This document shows, one piece after another, positions 35,778-44,383 of a stretch of DNA of 64,000 nt. This DNA is from Brooklawnia sp937867175. Lineage in GTDB: Bacteria; Actinomycetota; Actinomycetes; Propionibacteriales; Propionibacteriaceae. The notes beneath the pieces are model-generated. The model was not told where the DNA came from, ran no database searches, and was given only the letters and a program-made list of their open reading frames with translations. The stretch lies in NCBI GenBank assembly GCA_036821905.1, contig DAISIR010000006.1, positions 93,248 through 157,247 on the forward strand, written 5' to 3'. The translations under genes were made by a program, and so were the position numbers. Each line of letters opens with the position of its first letter. Position 1 is the stretch's first letter.

Positions 35778-37954
35778 CCGGTTCGCTGCGCAACACCATT
35801 GCGGTCGGTATCGCAGGGCTACTCGCCGCGGTGCCGATGTTCTCGATGACCAGTGACGATCGTTTCCTGGTCGGTCTCGTACTGGCGGTGGTGATCCTGC
35901 AGGCCGTCGCTGCGCTGGTTCGTCGCTTCACCGAGCAGACTTGGCTACCCACCCTCGCCCAGTTGGTGGCGCTGGTGGGTGGCACGCTGCTGGCGAGCCT
36001 TCGCGTCGCGAGTTCACTGCCGGGCAGCGGCAGCCGGTTCTGGGATGGGCTCAATGCGAGCCTGCAAGCGGCATTGCGCCACATGCAGGAACAGTCCGTT
36101 CCGATGGCGCCCGACGACGCCACCTTGGTCGCGATGGTGGCGATGGTTGGCGCACTGACCATCCTGATCGATGTCAGCTTCATCGCCGCGCGCAGCGCGC
36201 TGCTGGCCGTCCTGCCGCTGCTCGGGGGCTATCTGACCGCCGCTGCGGTCCTCGCTGGGCCGCTGCACCCGACGTCCCTGGTGGCGGTCGGTGTGGGCTG
36301 GCTGGTGCTGCTGGGGTCACGGACGGTTGACCACGAAGACCGCTGGCCGCGCGGACTCACCCGGCAGATCGGCGCCCGACTGAACGCGCGCAGCTTCGTC
36401 ACCTTGGCCCTCGCGGTCGGTGTCACAGCGATCGTGGCGTCCCTGGTGGCCGGCTTGCTGATCCCGCCGACCCAACGGGACCTGTGGCCCGACGGCACCG
36501 GCACGGACACCGTGCAATTGTCCGACCCCAGCATCCAGCTGAACGAGAACCTGCGACGGCCCGACGACCAGCCGCTGCTGCGCTACACCACCACCGCACC
36601 GGACGGGGTGATGCTGCGCAGCAGCGCGCTGACCGGCGTGGACGAGAACGGCTGGCACCAGGTCGACATGTCGCTGCAGCGGGGCTTCCCTGCCCGAGTG
36701 CCCGGGGTGGTGGGGGTCCAGCCGACGGACACCACGCAGGTGATGGTCGGCGAGTTCGAGTCCAACTACTTGCCGGCCCCTTACGCCCCGGTGCGTTGGG
36801 AAGTCGAGGGCGACTGGAACTTCGACCCGGCGTCCCTGACCGTGCTGAACGTGGACCCCAACGTCGGTCCGGAGGCGCTACGCAACCTGACATTCACCGT
36901 CGAAAGTCGTAACGCTGAGCCGACCGCCGACCAGCTGGTCACTGCCATCGCCGGAATCCCACCGGAGGGCCAGGTCGCCGTCGAGGTGCCGCCAGACGTG
37001 CCACCGGAGATTCGGAGACTGGCGCTGGAGATCACCGCCGGGGCTGACACCGACGGGCGGCGAGCCATCGCCCTGCAGGACTGGCTGCGCGACCCAGCAC
37101 GGTTCACCTACACCCTCGACGCGCCCACCGGCACCGGCTACCAATCGCTGGTCAACTTCTTGACCAAGGACTTCGCGGGCTACTGCGTCCACTACTCGGC
37201 TGCCATGTCGCTGATGGCGCGGGTGGTCGGTATCCCGTCACGGGTGGCGGTCGGGTTCACCCCGGGCACCCAACAAGGTGACGGCTCGTGGCTGGTCACC
37301 TCGCACAACATGCATGCCTGGCCCGAGCTGTACTTCGCGGGATTGGGCTGGGTGCGCTTCGAGCCAACAGTCGCGATCGGGACGGAGCCGAGGTGGACCG
37401 AGCCGCCGCCGGTCGACACGCCCGCCCAGGAGTCCGAACCGACTCCCACGTTCGAACCTGCCCCGTCGACACCGGCCCAGGACCCGGGCGTCCCACTCGA
37501 CGAACAGACCAGCTCGGGCGCGGGCGCACTGGCGATCGACCCGCGGTGGGCGCTGGGGACGCTGGGGGTGATCCTGGCGCTGATGGCCCCTGCTGGGGTG
37601 CGATTGTTGCAGCGCCGCTCCCGGCTGGGTGGGGGCAGCGCCCGTCAGGTGGTCGGTGCGGCCTGGCGGGAACTGGGGGCGACCGTCATCGACCTGGGCC
37701 TCGATTGGCCGACCGGGACCCCTCGCCAGGCGGCCGCCGCCGGATGGGGCGGGTTGGACGCTGAGGGCCGAGCCGCGCTGGGGCGTATCGCCCTGCTGGT
37801 CGAACGGCTCTACTACGCCACCGGGCTGCCGGAGGACGCGGTTGTCAGGTCGGATGTGGAATTGGTCACGCGGCAGTTGCGGGCAGGCCAGTCGGGCTGG
37901 ACACGGCTGCAGGCCCGAGTCGTGCCACGGTCACTGGTCTGGCGCGCAGACTAG
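35774..37954 (+). CDS. membrane transglutaminase-like protein (TgpA type, DUF3488 + transglutaminase core)
   Basis: The 726-residue product has several N-terminal membrane segments up to about residue 235. A periplasmic or extracellular transglutaminase-like core follows, with Cys in AGYCVHYSAAMSLMARVVG near residue 475. His is in SHNMHAWPELYFAGLGWVRFEPT, where Glu stands at the usual third catalytic position. A Pro/Thr-rich stretch, one more membrane segment (LGTLGVILALMAPAGVRLL) and a cytoplasmic tail complete it. This matches TgpA architecture. It is the last gene of the moxR operon. The substrate is unknown but probably extracytoplasmic. Confidence 0.88.
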   Translation: MTGSLRNTIAVGIAGLLAAVPMFSMTSDDRFLVGLVLAVVILQAVAALVRRFTEQTWLPTLAQLVALVGGTLLASLRVASSLPGSGSRFWDGLNASLQAALRHMQEQSVPMAPDDATLVAMVAMVGALTILIDVSFIAARSALLAVLPLLGGYLTAAAVLAGPLHPTSLVAVGVGWLVLLGSRTVDHEDRWPRGLTRQIGARLNARSFVTLALAVGVTAIVASLVAGLLIPPTQRDLWPDGTGTDTVQLSDPSIQLNENLRRPDDQPLLRYTTTAPDGVMLRSSALTGVDENGWHQVDMSLQRGFPARVPGVVGVQPTDTTQVMVGEFESNYLPAPYAPVRWEVEGDWNFDPASLTVLNVDPNVGPEALRNLTFTVESRNAEPTADQLVTAIAGIPPEGQVAVEVPPDVPPEIRRLALEITAGADTDGRRAIALQDWLRDPARFTYTLDAPTGTGYQSLVNFLTKDFAGYCVHYSAAMSLMARVVGIPSRVAVGFTPGTQQGDGSWLVTSHNMHAWPELYFAGLGWVRFEPTVAIGTEPRWTEPPPVDTPAQESEPTPTFEPAPSTPAQDPGVPLDEQTSSGAGALAIDPRWALGTLGVILALMAPAGVRLLQRRSRLGGGSARQVVGAAWRELGATVIDLGLDWPTGTPRQAAAAGWGGLDAEGRAALGRIALLVERLYYATGLPEDAVVRSDVELVTRQLRAGQSGWTRLQARVVPRSLVWRAD

Positions 37955-38037
37955 CCGTCGGTGCCAGATGGCGGGCACGCACTTGCGGCGGGCGGCGTCC
38001 GCGGGCGCATCGTCGCCGAGTTCTGATGACAGCCAAG

Positions 38038-38075
38038 CCGACTCCCCGTCTGGAAACGCGCAGCCGGGGAGCCGG
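38038..38075. terminator. hairpin between convergent transglutaminase and DUF3040 genes
   Basis: CCG-A-CTCCCCG pairs with CGGGGAG-C-CGG (ten pairs with one mismatch) in the 130-base gap between two convergent genes. It could terminate both transcripts. No T run is visible. Confidence 0.45.
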
Positions 38076-38084
38076 TGGATGAGC

Positions 38085-38456
38085 CTAGAGGTCGCCGTCC
38101 TGACGACGACGCCAACGGTCCTCCATCCGCCCCATGAAGGGTTCGGAGGTCGACTTGTGTGGTGGGCGCGGCTGGGCGGCGGGATCGGCGGCCTTGCGCC
38201 AAGAGCCCAGCGCCACGATGGTGGCCGCGAACATAGCAATGAAACCAACCACGCTGAGCGGCCAGATGGTCTGTAGACCGACTACCAATAGCACCAGACC
38301 GATGACGAAAAGCACCCCGGCCAACGCGGCGCGGCGACCATGTATCTGGCGTGGCGTGTTGTGGGAGCCTAGCGTCTGGGCGAGCTTCGGGTCTTCTGCG
38401 GCCAACGAGGCCTCCAACTGGGCCAGTAGCCTCTGTTCTTCTTCCGAGAGCGCCAT
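38085..38456 (-). CDS. DUF3040 family small membrane protein
   Basis: The 123-residue product starts MALSEEEQRLLAQLEASLAAEDPKLA, the conserved N-terminus of DUF3040 proteins. It has two adjacent membrane segments (AALAGVLFVIGLVLLVVGL and LSVVGFIAMFAATIVAL) and a basic C-terminal tail. These actinobacterial proteins are often next to mraZ or dinB; function is unknown. The ATG is preceded by a strong GGAGGGGAGGG. Confidence 0.88.
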   Translation of the reverse strand: MALSEEEQRLLAQLEASLAAEDPKLAQTLGSHNTPRQIHGRRAALAGVLFVIGLVLLVVGLQTIWPLSVVGFIAMFAATIVALGSWRKAADPAAQPRPPHKSTSEPFMGRMEDRWRRRQDGDL

Positions 38457-38566
38457 TTCCCTCCCCTCCTGCCATTGACTGTTACCCAGTGTAAACGTCA
38501 CTAGAAGGTGTCCGAAGCCGCGAATCCTAATCGTTACTGTGCGGCGACCAGCGGATTATACCGCGT

Positions 38567-39736
38567 TCAAGTTGACCCCGCCAGAGTCGCACGGCCCACG
38601 ACGTTTGGACCGAACCGGCGAACGAGGGCGTCGGCGGCCAGATCCACCTCACGCATTCCGCGTTCTGGCGCATCAAGGGTGGGCTGCTGGTAGGCCTCCG
38701 CGGCAGGCACCAGCCTCTCGATCCGCACCCCGACTCGCCGGATCCGGGCCCGTTGCAGGTGCAAGCCATCGTAGAGCCGCAACGCCTGGGCGTAGACCTC
38801 GTCGGTGACATCGGTGGGACTGGGCAGTTGGGCGGTCCGGGTGATGGTGGTGAAGTCGGAGAAACGCACCGAGATGCTCACCGCGCGTCCACACATACCG
38901 GCTTCCCGCATGCGGGAAGAGGCTCGGGCCGCCATCCGCAGCAGTTCGCCGTGCACCGCCCGGGGATCGTCGGTGTCGCGTCCGAAGGTGGTTTGGGCAC
39001 CGATCGAGCGCTCCGGCTCAGTGGCCTGGATGGACCGGTTGTCGCGTCCCCAGGCCAGGTCATGCAGCAGCGCACCCTGACCAGCGCCGAAGGCGCGCTG
39101 CAGGGTGGGTTTCGGTGTGTGCGCAACATCGTCGATGCTGGTCAAGCCCAACTTGTGCAGCCGGGACGCAGTGGCCGGCCCCACCCCCCAAATTGCCTCC
39201 ACCGGCAGCGGATGCAGGAAAGCGGTGATCCGGTCGGGCGGCACCTCGACCAGGCCGTCCGGTTTGGCCTGCTTGCTGGCGAGCTTGGCGATGAACTTGC
39301 TCGGCCCGATGCCCACCGAGCATGGGATGCGTTGTTCGTCGGCGACCCGGGCGCGCAGCAGTTCGCCGATCGTCCGGGGTTCGCCCAGCCGGCAGATCGC
39401 GCCGGTGATGTCGCAGAAGGCCTCGTCGATGCTGGCCACTTCGACCTTGTTGGTGAAGCTGCGCAGCAGTTGGATCACGCCAGCCGAGACGTCGGTGTAG
39501 GTGTCGTAGTCGGGCGGCACCGCGACCGCCTGCGGGCAGAGCCGACGAGCCCGGGTCGCCGGCATGCCACCCTCGATGCCGTACGCCCGGGCCGGATAGT
39601 TGGCGCTGAGCACCACGCCGCGTTCGGCGCCGCCGACGTACATCGGCACGTCACGCAACTCGGGCCGCCGGGCCATCTCTACCGAGGCGTAGAAGGCGTC
39701 CATGTCGACATGCAGGATCACCTGGGTGCGGCTCAT
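38567..39736 (-). CDS. dinB: Y-family DNA polymerase IV (DinB)
   Basis: The 389-residue product copies damaged DNA. It begins MSRTQVILHVDMDAFYASVEM with the first catalytic Asp pair. It has VEVASIDEAFCDIT with the second catalytic Asp-Glu, CSVGIGPSKFIAKLASKQAKPDG and the thumb HhH near VEAIWGVGPATASRLHKLGL. The little-finger domain follows. The C-terminal stretch AYQQPTLDAPERG sits where related DinB proteins carry a beta-clamp motif (QLxLF-like), but here it is weak. The ATG overlaps the dnaE2 stop (ATGA), so the two polymerases are translationally coupled under a LexA box 4.6 kb upstream. Confidence 0.94.
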   Translation of the reverse strand: MSRTQVILHVDMDAFYASVEMARRPELRDVPMYVGGAERGVVLSANYPARAYGIEGGMPATRARRLCPQAVAVPPDYDTYTDVSAGVIQLLRSFTNKVEVASIDEAFCDITGAICRLGEPRTIGELLRARVADEQRIPCSVGIGPSKFIAKLASKQAKPDGLVEVPPDRITAFLHPLPVEAIWGVGPATASRLHKLGLTSIDDVAHTPKPTLQRAFGAGQGALLHDLAWGRDNRSIQATEPERSIGAQTTFGRDTDDPRAVHGELLRMAARASSRMREAGMCGRAVSISVRFSDFTTITRTAQLPSPTDVTDEVYAQALRLYDGLHLQRARIRRVGVRIERLVPAAEAYQQPTLDAPERGMREVDLAADALVRRFGPNVVGRATLAGST

Positions 39737-42700
39737 TGTCCCGAGCTCCCCGGGCTGGAGTGCCACAGCTTGCGGGGCGCCTGTGCGGTGGGCAGGCCGG
39801 ACGGCTGGGTGTCGGCGTACGGCGACTGCTTGAAGCCGCTGGCATGCAGGAAGACCCTGCGGCGTCCCATGCCACCGGCCCGGGCATGGCGGTTCGGGTC
39901 GGGTTCGGCTGCCGGTTCGTCGGCGGGACGCAGGTCGGCGGTTTGGGGGTCGTCCGGCAACGGCTGACGCGCCAGACGGCCACGGGCCGGCGGCGGGGGC
40001 AGTTGCGCGAGCAACGTGGCGGCCGCTTGCTGGGCGTCCAGCCCGGTTTCTCTCAGCTTGCCCCACTGGTCGGCCAGCCCCGTCAAGTCCCAGGCGCCGG
40101 TGGCCAGCAACGAGACCCCGCGTGGGCCGGTGCGTCGCAGGTTGCCGCGCACCACCAACAGCCAGGACGAGAAGACGGTCGCCGCATAGGGGCCTTGGAT
40201 GTCTTCGAAGAAGGTGGCGTCGACCGGGCCGACACCATCGTCGAGGGTGAGGAAGACCACCCGGCGCCCGGAACGGACCGGCGGGGTTTGGGTGGCTACC
40301 TTGACCCCGGCAACCAGTAGTTCGCTGTTGTTGCGTCTGCCGAGCAGTTCGGACGAGCGAGTCACCCGGCAGGCGTCGAGGAACTCGCGGTAGCACTCGA
40401 TGACGTGCTGGCTGGCGTCCAACCCGAGCACGTCGAGTTCGATGGCCAATTGGTCGGCCCGATTCATCTCGGGCAACCCGGACGCGACCACGTCGCCGGG
40501 CCAGCCGGCTGGTTCATCGTCATCGGGTTGGTCGAGGTCAAGGGCCAATTGGATGCCGTCGAAGCCGTCGCGCACCCGGCTGGACACCACCTGGCCGGCG
40601 GCTTGCCGGGCCGCCAGGTGGGCCGGGTCGTCGGCGGTCAGCACACCGGCCAACGGTGAGCGGTCGGTCACCGGCTGCAGCCCCTTGGCCCGCCGGGCGG
40701 TGCGCGCCTCGACCTGCCCCAGGCGTTTCAGGTCGGCCAGCCGCAGCAGCAGGTCACGTCGGGTCACCTGGTCACCGCCTCGGACCGGGCAGCCGAGGTC
40801 GATGCCGTAGAGCGCGTCGAAGGCACCCACCCCGATCAAGTTCTCGACCACCGGTGCGCCGACCTGGGCGCGGGCCCAGAAGTCGGACAGGCAGGCGTAC
40901 GGCTGACCGGCCTCGATGCGCAGCACTTGGGCGGTCTCGATGCCCTTCACGTCTGCCAACGACAGCCGAATGCCCCAGTCGGAACCGTCGGGCAGGCCGG
41001 GCGGCGGCTGGAACCTCTCCCCCGGGTCCAGCTCGGTCGGCTCGGTGGCGCGCACCAGTTCCACCCGGTAGCCGGCCCCGGAGGCGTTGGCGTCCATGCC
41101 GAGGATCTGCACACCCATCCGGCGGGCCTCGGCGACCAGCAACCGTTTGGGGTACATGCCCGGGTCGTGGGTGAGGATGCCGGCGATAAAGTGGGCCGGC
41201 CAGTACCGCTTCAGCCAGGCGGACTGGTAGGTGGGCAGCGCGAATGCGGCAGCGTGGGCCTTGCAGAACCCGAAGGACGCGAACGAGGCCAGCACCTGCC
41301 AGATGCGTTCGGCCACCGGTTCTGGGTAGCCACGCAGGACGGCTCGGGGCAGGAACCAGTTGCGGGCCTGCTGTTGGCCCTCGAAGTCGCCCAGCGCGCG
41401 GCGGACCTCGTCCCCCTCGGCCAGGCTGCAGCCGGTGACCACCGAGATGATCTCGATGATCTGCTCATGGAAGACCACCACCCCGTAGGTCGCCTCCAGT
41501 ACCGGCGCCAGGCTCGGATGCAGGTAACGGGGGGTCGTCCAACCCTGCCGGGCGTCCAGGAAAGGCACCACCATGTCGGACTTCACCGGTCCCGGCCGGA
41601 ACAACGAGATGTCGATGATGATGTCGTCGAAATTCTCGGGCCCGAACTTGCCGAGCAGCTCACGCTGGCCGGGCGACTCGATCTGGAAGCAGCCGAGGGT
41701 CTGGGCGTGGGCGATCATCTCGTAGACCCCCGGGTCGTCGAAGGGTGCCAGCGCGTCCACGTCGGGCACCTGGTCGGGCCCGCAGGTGCGTTCGATCTCG
41801 GCCAGACAGTAGGTGATTGACGACTGCATGCGGATACCGAGGATGTCGAGCTTGAGCAGGCCCATGTCTTCGACGTCATCCTTGTCGAACTGGCTCATCG
41901 GGAAGCCACCGAAGCTGGCCTCGACCGGGGTGCGGTCGCCGAGGCCGGCGTCCGACAAGATCACCCCGCACGGGTGCAGCGCGACGTGGCGGGGCAGCCC
42001 GTCGAGCGATTCGACCAGCTCGAACAGCACCTCAAGTCGTTCTTCAGCGAGCCCGGCGGCCCGCAGTTCGGGCAGGTCACGCAGCGCGGCCCGGGCGTCC
42101 CGGGCGCGGATGTGCGGGAACGACTTGGCGATCGCGTCCACCTCGGCGGGCGGCAATGACAGCGCCCGGCCGACATCGCGCACCGCATGCCGGACGCGGT
42201 AGCTCTCCAGCATCGCCACGCAGCTCACCCGATCGCCGCCGAAGGTTTCCAACACCTTGGCGTAGATCTCGGTGCGTCGTTCGGATTCGACGTCGAGGTC
42301 GATGTCGGGCAGGCCTTGGCGAAGCGGCGAACAGAACCGTTCCATGATCAGCCGGTGGGCGATCGGGTCAACCCCGGAGATACCGAGCAGGTAGTTGACC
42401 AGGCTGCCGGCACCCGATCCGCGCGCCGCACATCGGATGCCCATCTCGCCGATCATGGCGACCACCTCGGCGACGGTCAGGAAGTAGGACTCGTAGCCGA
42501 GTTGGGAGATCACGTCCAACTCGTCGTCCAACCGGCGCAACAGTTGCTCGTCGACCACCGGGTAGCGGGCTGCGATACCGGCCTCGCAACGGGCCCGCAG
42601 CACCCGCGGCGCCTGCGCCAAGGTGGTGCCGAGTTGCTCGAACTCGGGCAGGTGCACCTCGCCCAGCCCGATGTCGGCGACCGGGTCGAGGCCACATTCG

Positions 42701-43626
42701 GCGGCCAGTTCGATGGTTTGCGCCCACAGCTGCCGCCCGTCGTCGGTTCGTCCGGATGCCCGCGAGACGGCTTCGGCGATGGGATGCATCAACTCCCCCG
42801 GTTTCAGCCAGCCCTCGGCGTTGCGCCGGTCGATGGCCCGCGAGTCTAGGGCCATCAGCCGCCGCGCGGAGTCGAGCACGTCGCAGGTCATCGCCTGACG
42901 TCGTTCGGCCATCCGTACCTGGTTGGTCAGCACTGCAGCCAGCCCATGCTCGTCGGCCAACCGCAGCAGCCGGGACGCCTGCCTCAGCGATGCGGCCTGC
43001 TGGCCGCCGACAAGTTGGTCGGTGACCGCGACTACCAGCCGTCCGCGGGGTATCAGACCTTGCCAGCGCACCAGTTCTGCCTCGGCTGCGGACCGGTCGT
43101 CGGCGACCACGGCCATACCCAGTTCGGAGTCGGCGCCCAGCAGTACCGTCAGCTCACCATCGGCACAGTATCGGCCGATCAACTCGGCGCCTGCCACCGG
43201 CGCCCCGCGCTGCCCGGCCAGGTGGGTTGCGCTGACCAGTCGGCAAAGCCGTGACCAGCCGGTGCGACTGCGGGCCAGCACCACCACCCGCGGTAGCCCG
43301 AACGCCCGGTCGGCACCGACTTGGTTGGCCCGCCACAGCTCGTTGCTCGACCCGCCCTTGGCAGCGCTGGGTGGGCGTCCCAGCCGGGACGCCGGGTGCC
43401 GCGGACTGAAGCCGGTCGCCAGGTCTGCCCCGATGATCGGCGTGATCCCGGCGGCCAGGCAGGCCTTGGCGAACCGCACCGACCCATACATGCCATCCCG
43501 GTCGGTCAGCCCCAGCCGTGTCATGCCGTACCCGGCCGCCCGGGCCACCAGGTCGCTGGGATGTGAAGCGCCGTACTGCATCGAGTAACCTGACGCGACT
43601 CTCAGATGGACGAATTCGTCAGCCAT
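39733..43626 (-). CDS. dnaE2: error-prone DNA polymerase III alpha subunit (DnaE2/ImuC type)
   Basis: The 1297-residue C-family polymerase has catalytic Asp residues in GLPDIDLDVESERR and conserved DISLFRPGPVKSDMV. It has a tandem HhH region near GFCKAHAAAFALPTYQSAWLKRYWP and an OB-fold (VVFLTLDDGVGPVDATFFED, about residue 1160). The PHP domain begins FVHLRVASGYSMQYGASHP: the two metal-binding His of the usual HxH are Arg and Ala, so its nuclease site is probably dead. The product is longer than the mycobacterial DnaE2 I recall (about 1,090 residues), with a basic tail of about 60 residues. Coupled stops and starts join it to dinB and the HEPN-like gene. The context supports an SOS-induced mutasome rather than a replicative role. 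Confidence 0.93.
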   Translation of the reverse strand: MADEFVHLRVASGYSMQYGASHPSDLVARAAGYGMTRLGLTDRDGMYGSVRFAKACLAAGITPIIGADLATGFSPRHPASRLGRPPSAAKGGSSNELWRANQVGADRAFGLPRVVVLARSRTGWSRLCRLVSATHLAGQRGAPVAGAELIGRYCADGELTVLLGADSELGMAVVADDRSAAEAELVRWQGLIPRGRLVVAVTDQLVGGQQAASLRQASRLLRLADEHGLAAVLTNQVRMAERRQAMTCDVLDSARRLMALDSRAIDRRNAEGWLKPGELMHPIAEAVSRASGRTDDGRQLWAQTIELAAECGLDPVADIGLGEVHLPEFEQLGTTLAQAPRVLRARCEAGIAARYPVVDEQLLRRLDDELDVISQLGYESYFLTVAEVVAMIGEMGIRCAARGSGAGSLVNYLLGISGVDPIAHRLIMERFCSPLRQGLPDIDLDVESERRTEIYAKVLETFGGDRVSCVAMLESYRVRHAVRDVGRALSLPPAEVDAIAKSFPHIRARDARAALRDLPELRAAGLAEERLEVLFELVESLDGLPRHVALHPCGVILSDAGLGDRTPVEASFGGFPMSQFDKDDVEDMGLLKLDILGIRMQSSITYCLAEIERTCGPDQVPDVDALAPFDDPGVYEMIAHAQTLGCFQIESPGQRELLGKFGPENFDDIIIDISLFRPGPVKSDMVVPFLDARQGWTTPRYLHPSLAPVLEATYGVVVFHEQIIEIISVVTGCSLAEGDEVRRALGDFEGQQQARNWFLPRAVLRGYPEPVAERIWQVLASFASFGFCKAHAAAFALPTYQSAWLKRYWPAHFIAGILTHDPGMYPKRLLVAEARRMGVQILGMDANASGAGYRVELVRATEPTELDPGERFQPPPGLPDGSDWGIRLSLADVKGIETAQVLRIEAGQPYACLSDFWARAQVGAPVVENLIGVGAFDALYGIDLGCPVRGGDQVTRRDLLLRLADLKRLGQVEARTARRAKGLQPVTDRSPLAGVLTADDPAHLAARQAAGQVVSSRVRDGFDGIQLALDLDQPDDDEPAGWPGDVVASGLPEMNRADQLAIELDVLGLDASQHVIECYREFLDACRVTRSSELLGRRNNSELLVAGVKVATQTPPVRSGRRVVFLTLDDGVGPVDATFFEDIQGPYAATVFSSWLLVVRGNLRRTGPRGVSLLATGAWDLTGLADQWGKLRETGLDAQQAAATLLAQLPPPPARGRLARQPLPDDPQTADLRPADEPAAEPDPNRHARAGGMGRRRVFLHASGFKQSPYADTQPSGLPTAQAPRKLWHSSPGSSGQ

Positions 43627-43903
43627 GGCCCACCAGGCTGCGGCGACTCAACTGTTGGTCGACCAGGTCGAGGAAGACACCGAGGTCACGTAGCAGGTCG
43701 TCGGCTTGCCGGTCACTCAATCGATGCCGGCCTTCGAGTACCGCGAAGTAGGACGCCCACTCCGCGAACGACGGCAGCTCTGCGGCCAGCCTCGTCCACA
43801 GTTCTGTGGGCTCGGCGACCGGACGGACGGCCCGGTGACCCGCCAGCAGCGCATCAGCACCGTGCCTGGCGGCCAACAGGCAGGCCTGCACCCGCGTCCC
43901 CAT
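43619..43903 (-). CDS. small helical protein, SAV_6107 HEPN-like
   Basis: The 94-residue product is all-helical in character (RVQACLLAARHGADALLAGH, then PSFAEWASYFAVLEGRHRL and DRQADDLLRDLGVFLDLVDQQL). Its size, composition and place next to dnaE2 and dinB match the SAV_6107 HEPN family of actinobacteria, recalled from memory. The only R-x4-H pattern of HEPN nucleases is RSLVGH at the extreme C-terminus, so catalytic activity is doubtful. The stop overlaps the dnaE2 start by eight bases. The start is ATG 43903 (GAAGG upstream) or GTG 43912. Confidence 0.65.
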   Translation of the reverse strand: MGTRVQACLLAARHGADALLAGHRAVRPVAEPTELWTRLAAELPSFAEWASYFAVLEGRHRLSDRQADDLLRDLGVFLDLVDQQLSRRSLVGHG

Positions 43904-43932
43904 CTGTTCCACCTTCTTCCCTCGTTCGGCCT

Positions 43933-44292
43933 TCAATCGACGATCGTCCGCAACCGCCACTCGGACCCCCGGCAGGCCAGCTCGTAAACCCCGGTCTGCG
44001 CACTGGCGCCGGACGACGCTTCCACCCGCCAAATCGTTCGGTCACCGAGCAGGTCACCATCGGGCGATGTGGCTTCGGGGGGTGGGTTTGGCTCGCCCAA
44101 TTCGTTCGACCACCTGGTCGGCGCGTCCTGCCCGCGGGCCCGCCGCACCCGTGGGTCGTCCCACCATGGCCCTGCCTCTACCCAAGTTCGTTGCACCGCC
44201 AGCACCCGCCACAGGCGCCGACGCCAGACGAACTGGGTCGGCGCAGCGTCCGACGACAACCGCACGGCGACCGGTTCGTTGCTGACCCGCAT
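43933..44292 (-). CDS. DUF6504 family protein, first gene of SOS operon
   Basis: The 119-residue product begins MRVSNEPVAVRLSSDAAPTQFVWRRRLWRV and contains VQRTWVEAGPWW and TIWRVEASS, then YELACRGSEWRLRTIVD at the end. The pattern of aromatic residues in beta-strands resembles the DUF6504 family, which I recall next to dinB/dnaE genes in actinobacteria. No catalytic motif is visible. It lies directly behind the LexA box and is followed by the HEPN-like, dnaE2 and dinB genes. It occupies the place of imuA' in mycobacterial-type cassettes, though it shows no RecA-like P-loop. Confidence 0.65.
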   Translation of the reverse strand: MRVSNEPVAVRLSSDAAPTQFVWRRRLWRVLAVQRTWVEAGPWWDDPRVRRARGQDAPTRWSNELGEPNPPPEATSPDGDLLGDRTIWRVEASSGASAQTGVYELACRGSEWRLRTIVD

Positions 44293-44314
44293 GGCACACC
44301 CCCCGGAAATTCAT

Positions 44315-44330
44315 TCGAATACACGTTCGA
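44315..44330 (-). promoter_or_regulatory. LexA box (SOS box)
   Basis: TCGAATACACGTTCGA matches the actinobacterial SOS box TCGAAC-N4-GTTCGA with one mismatch. It lies 22 bases upstream of the DUF6504 start, where bound LexA would block the promoter of the whole four-gene repair operon. Confidence 0.85.
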
Positions 44331-44383
44331 AAGGACTTCAACTATGCCTCACCGGGGAGGGGTCGTCAAGACCGCTGGACGAA

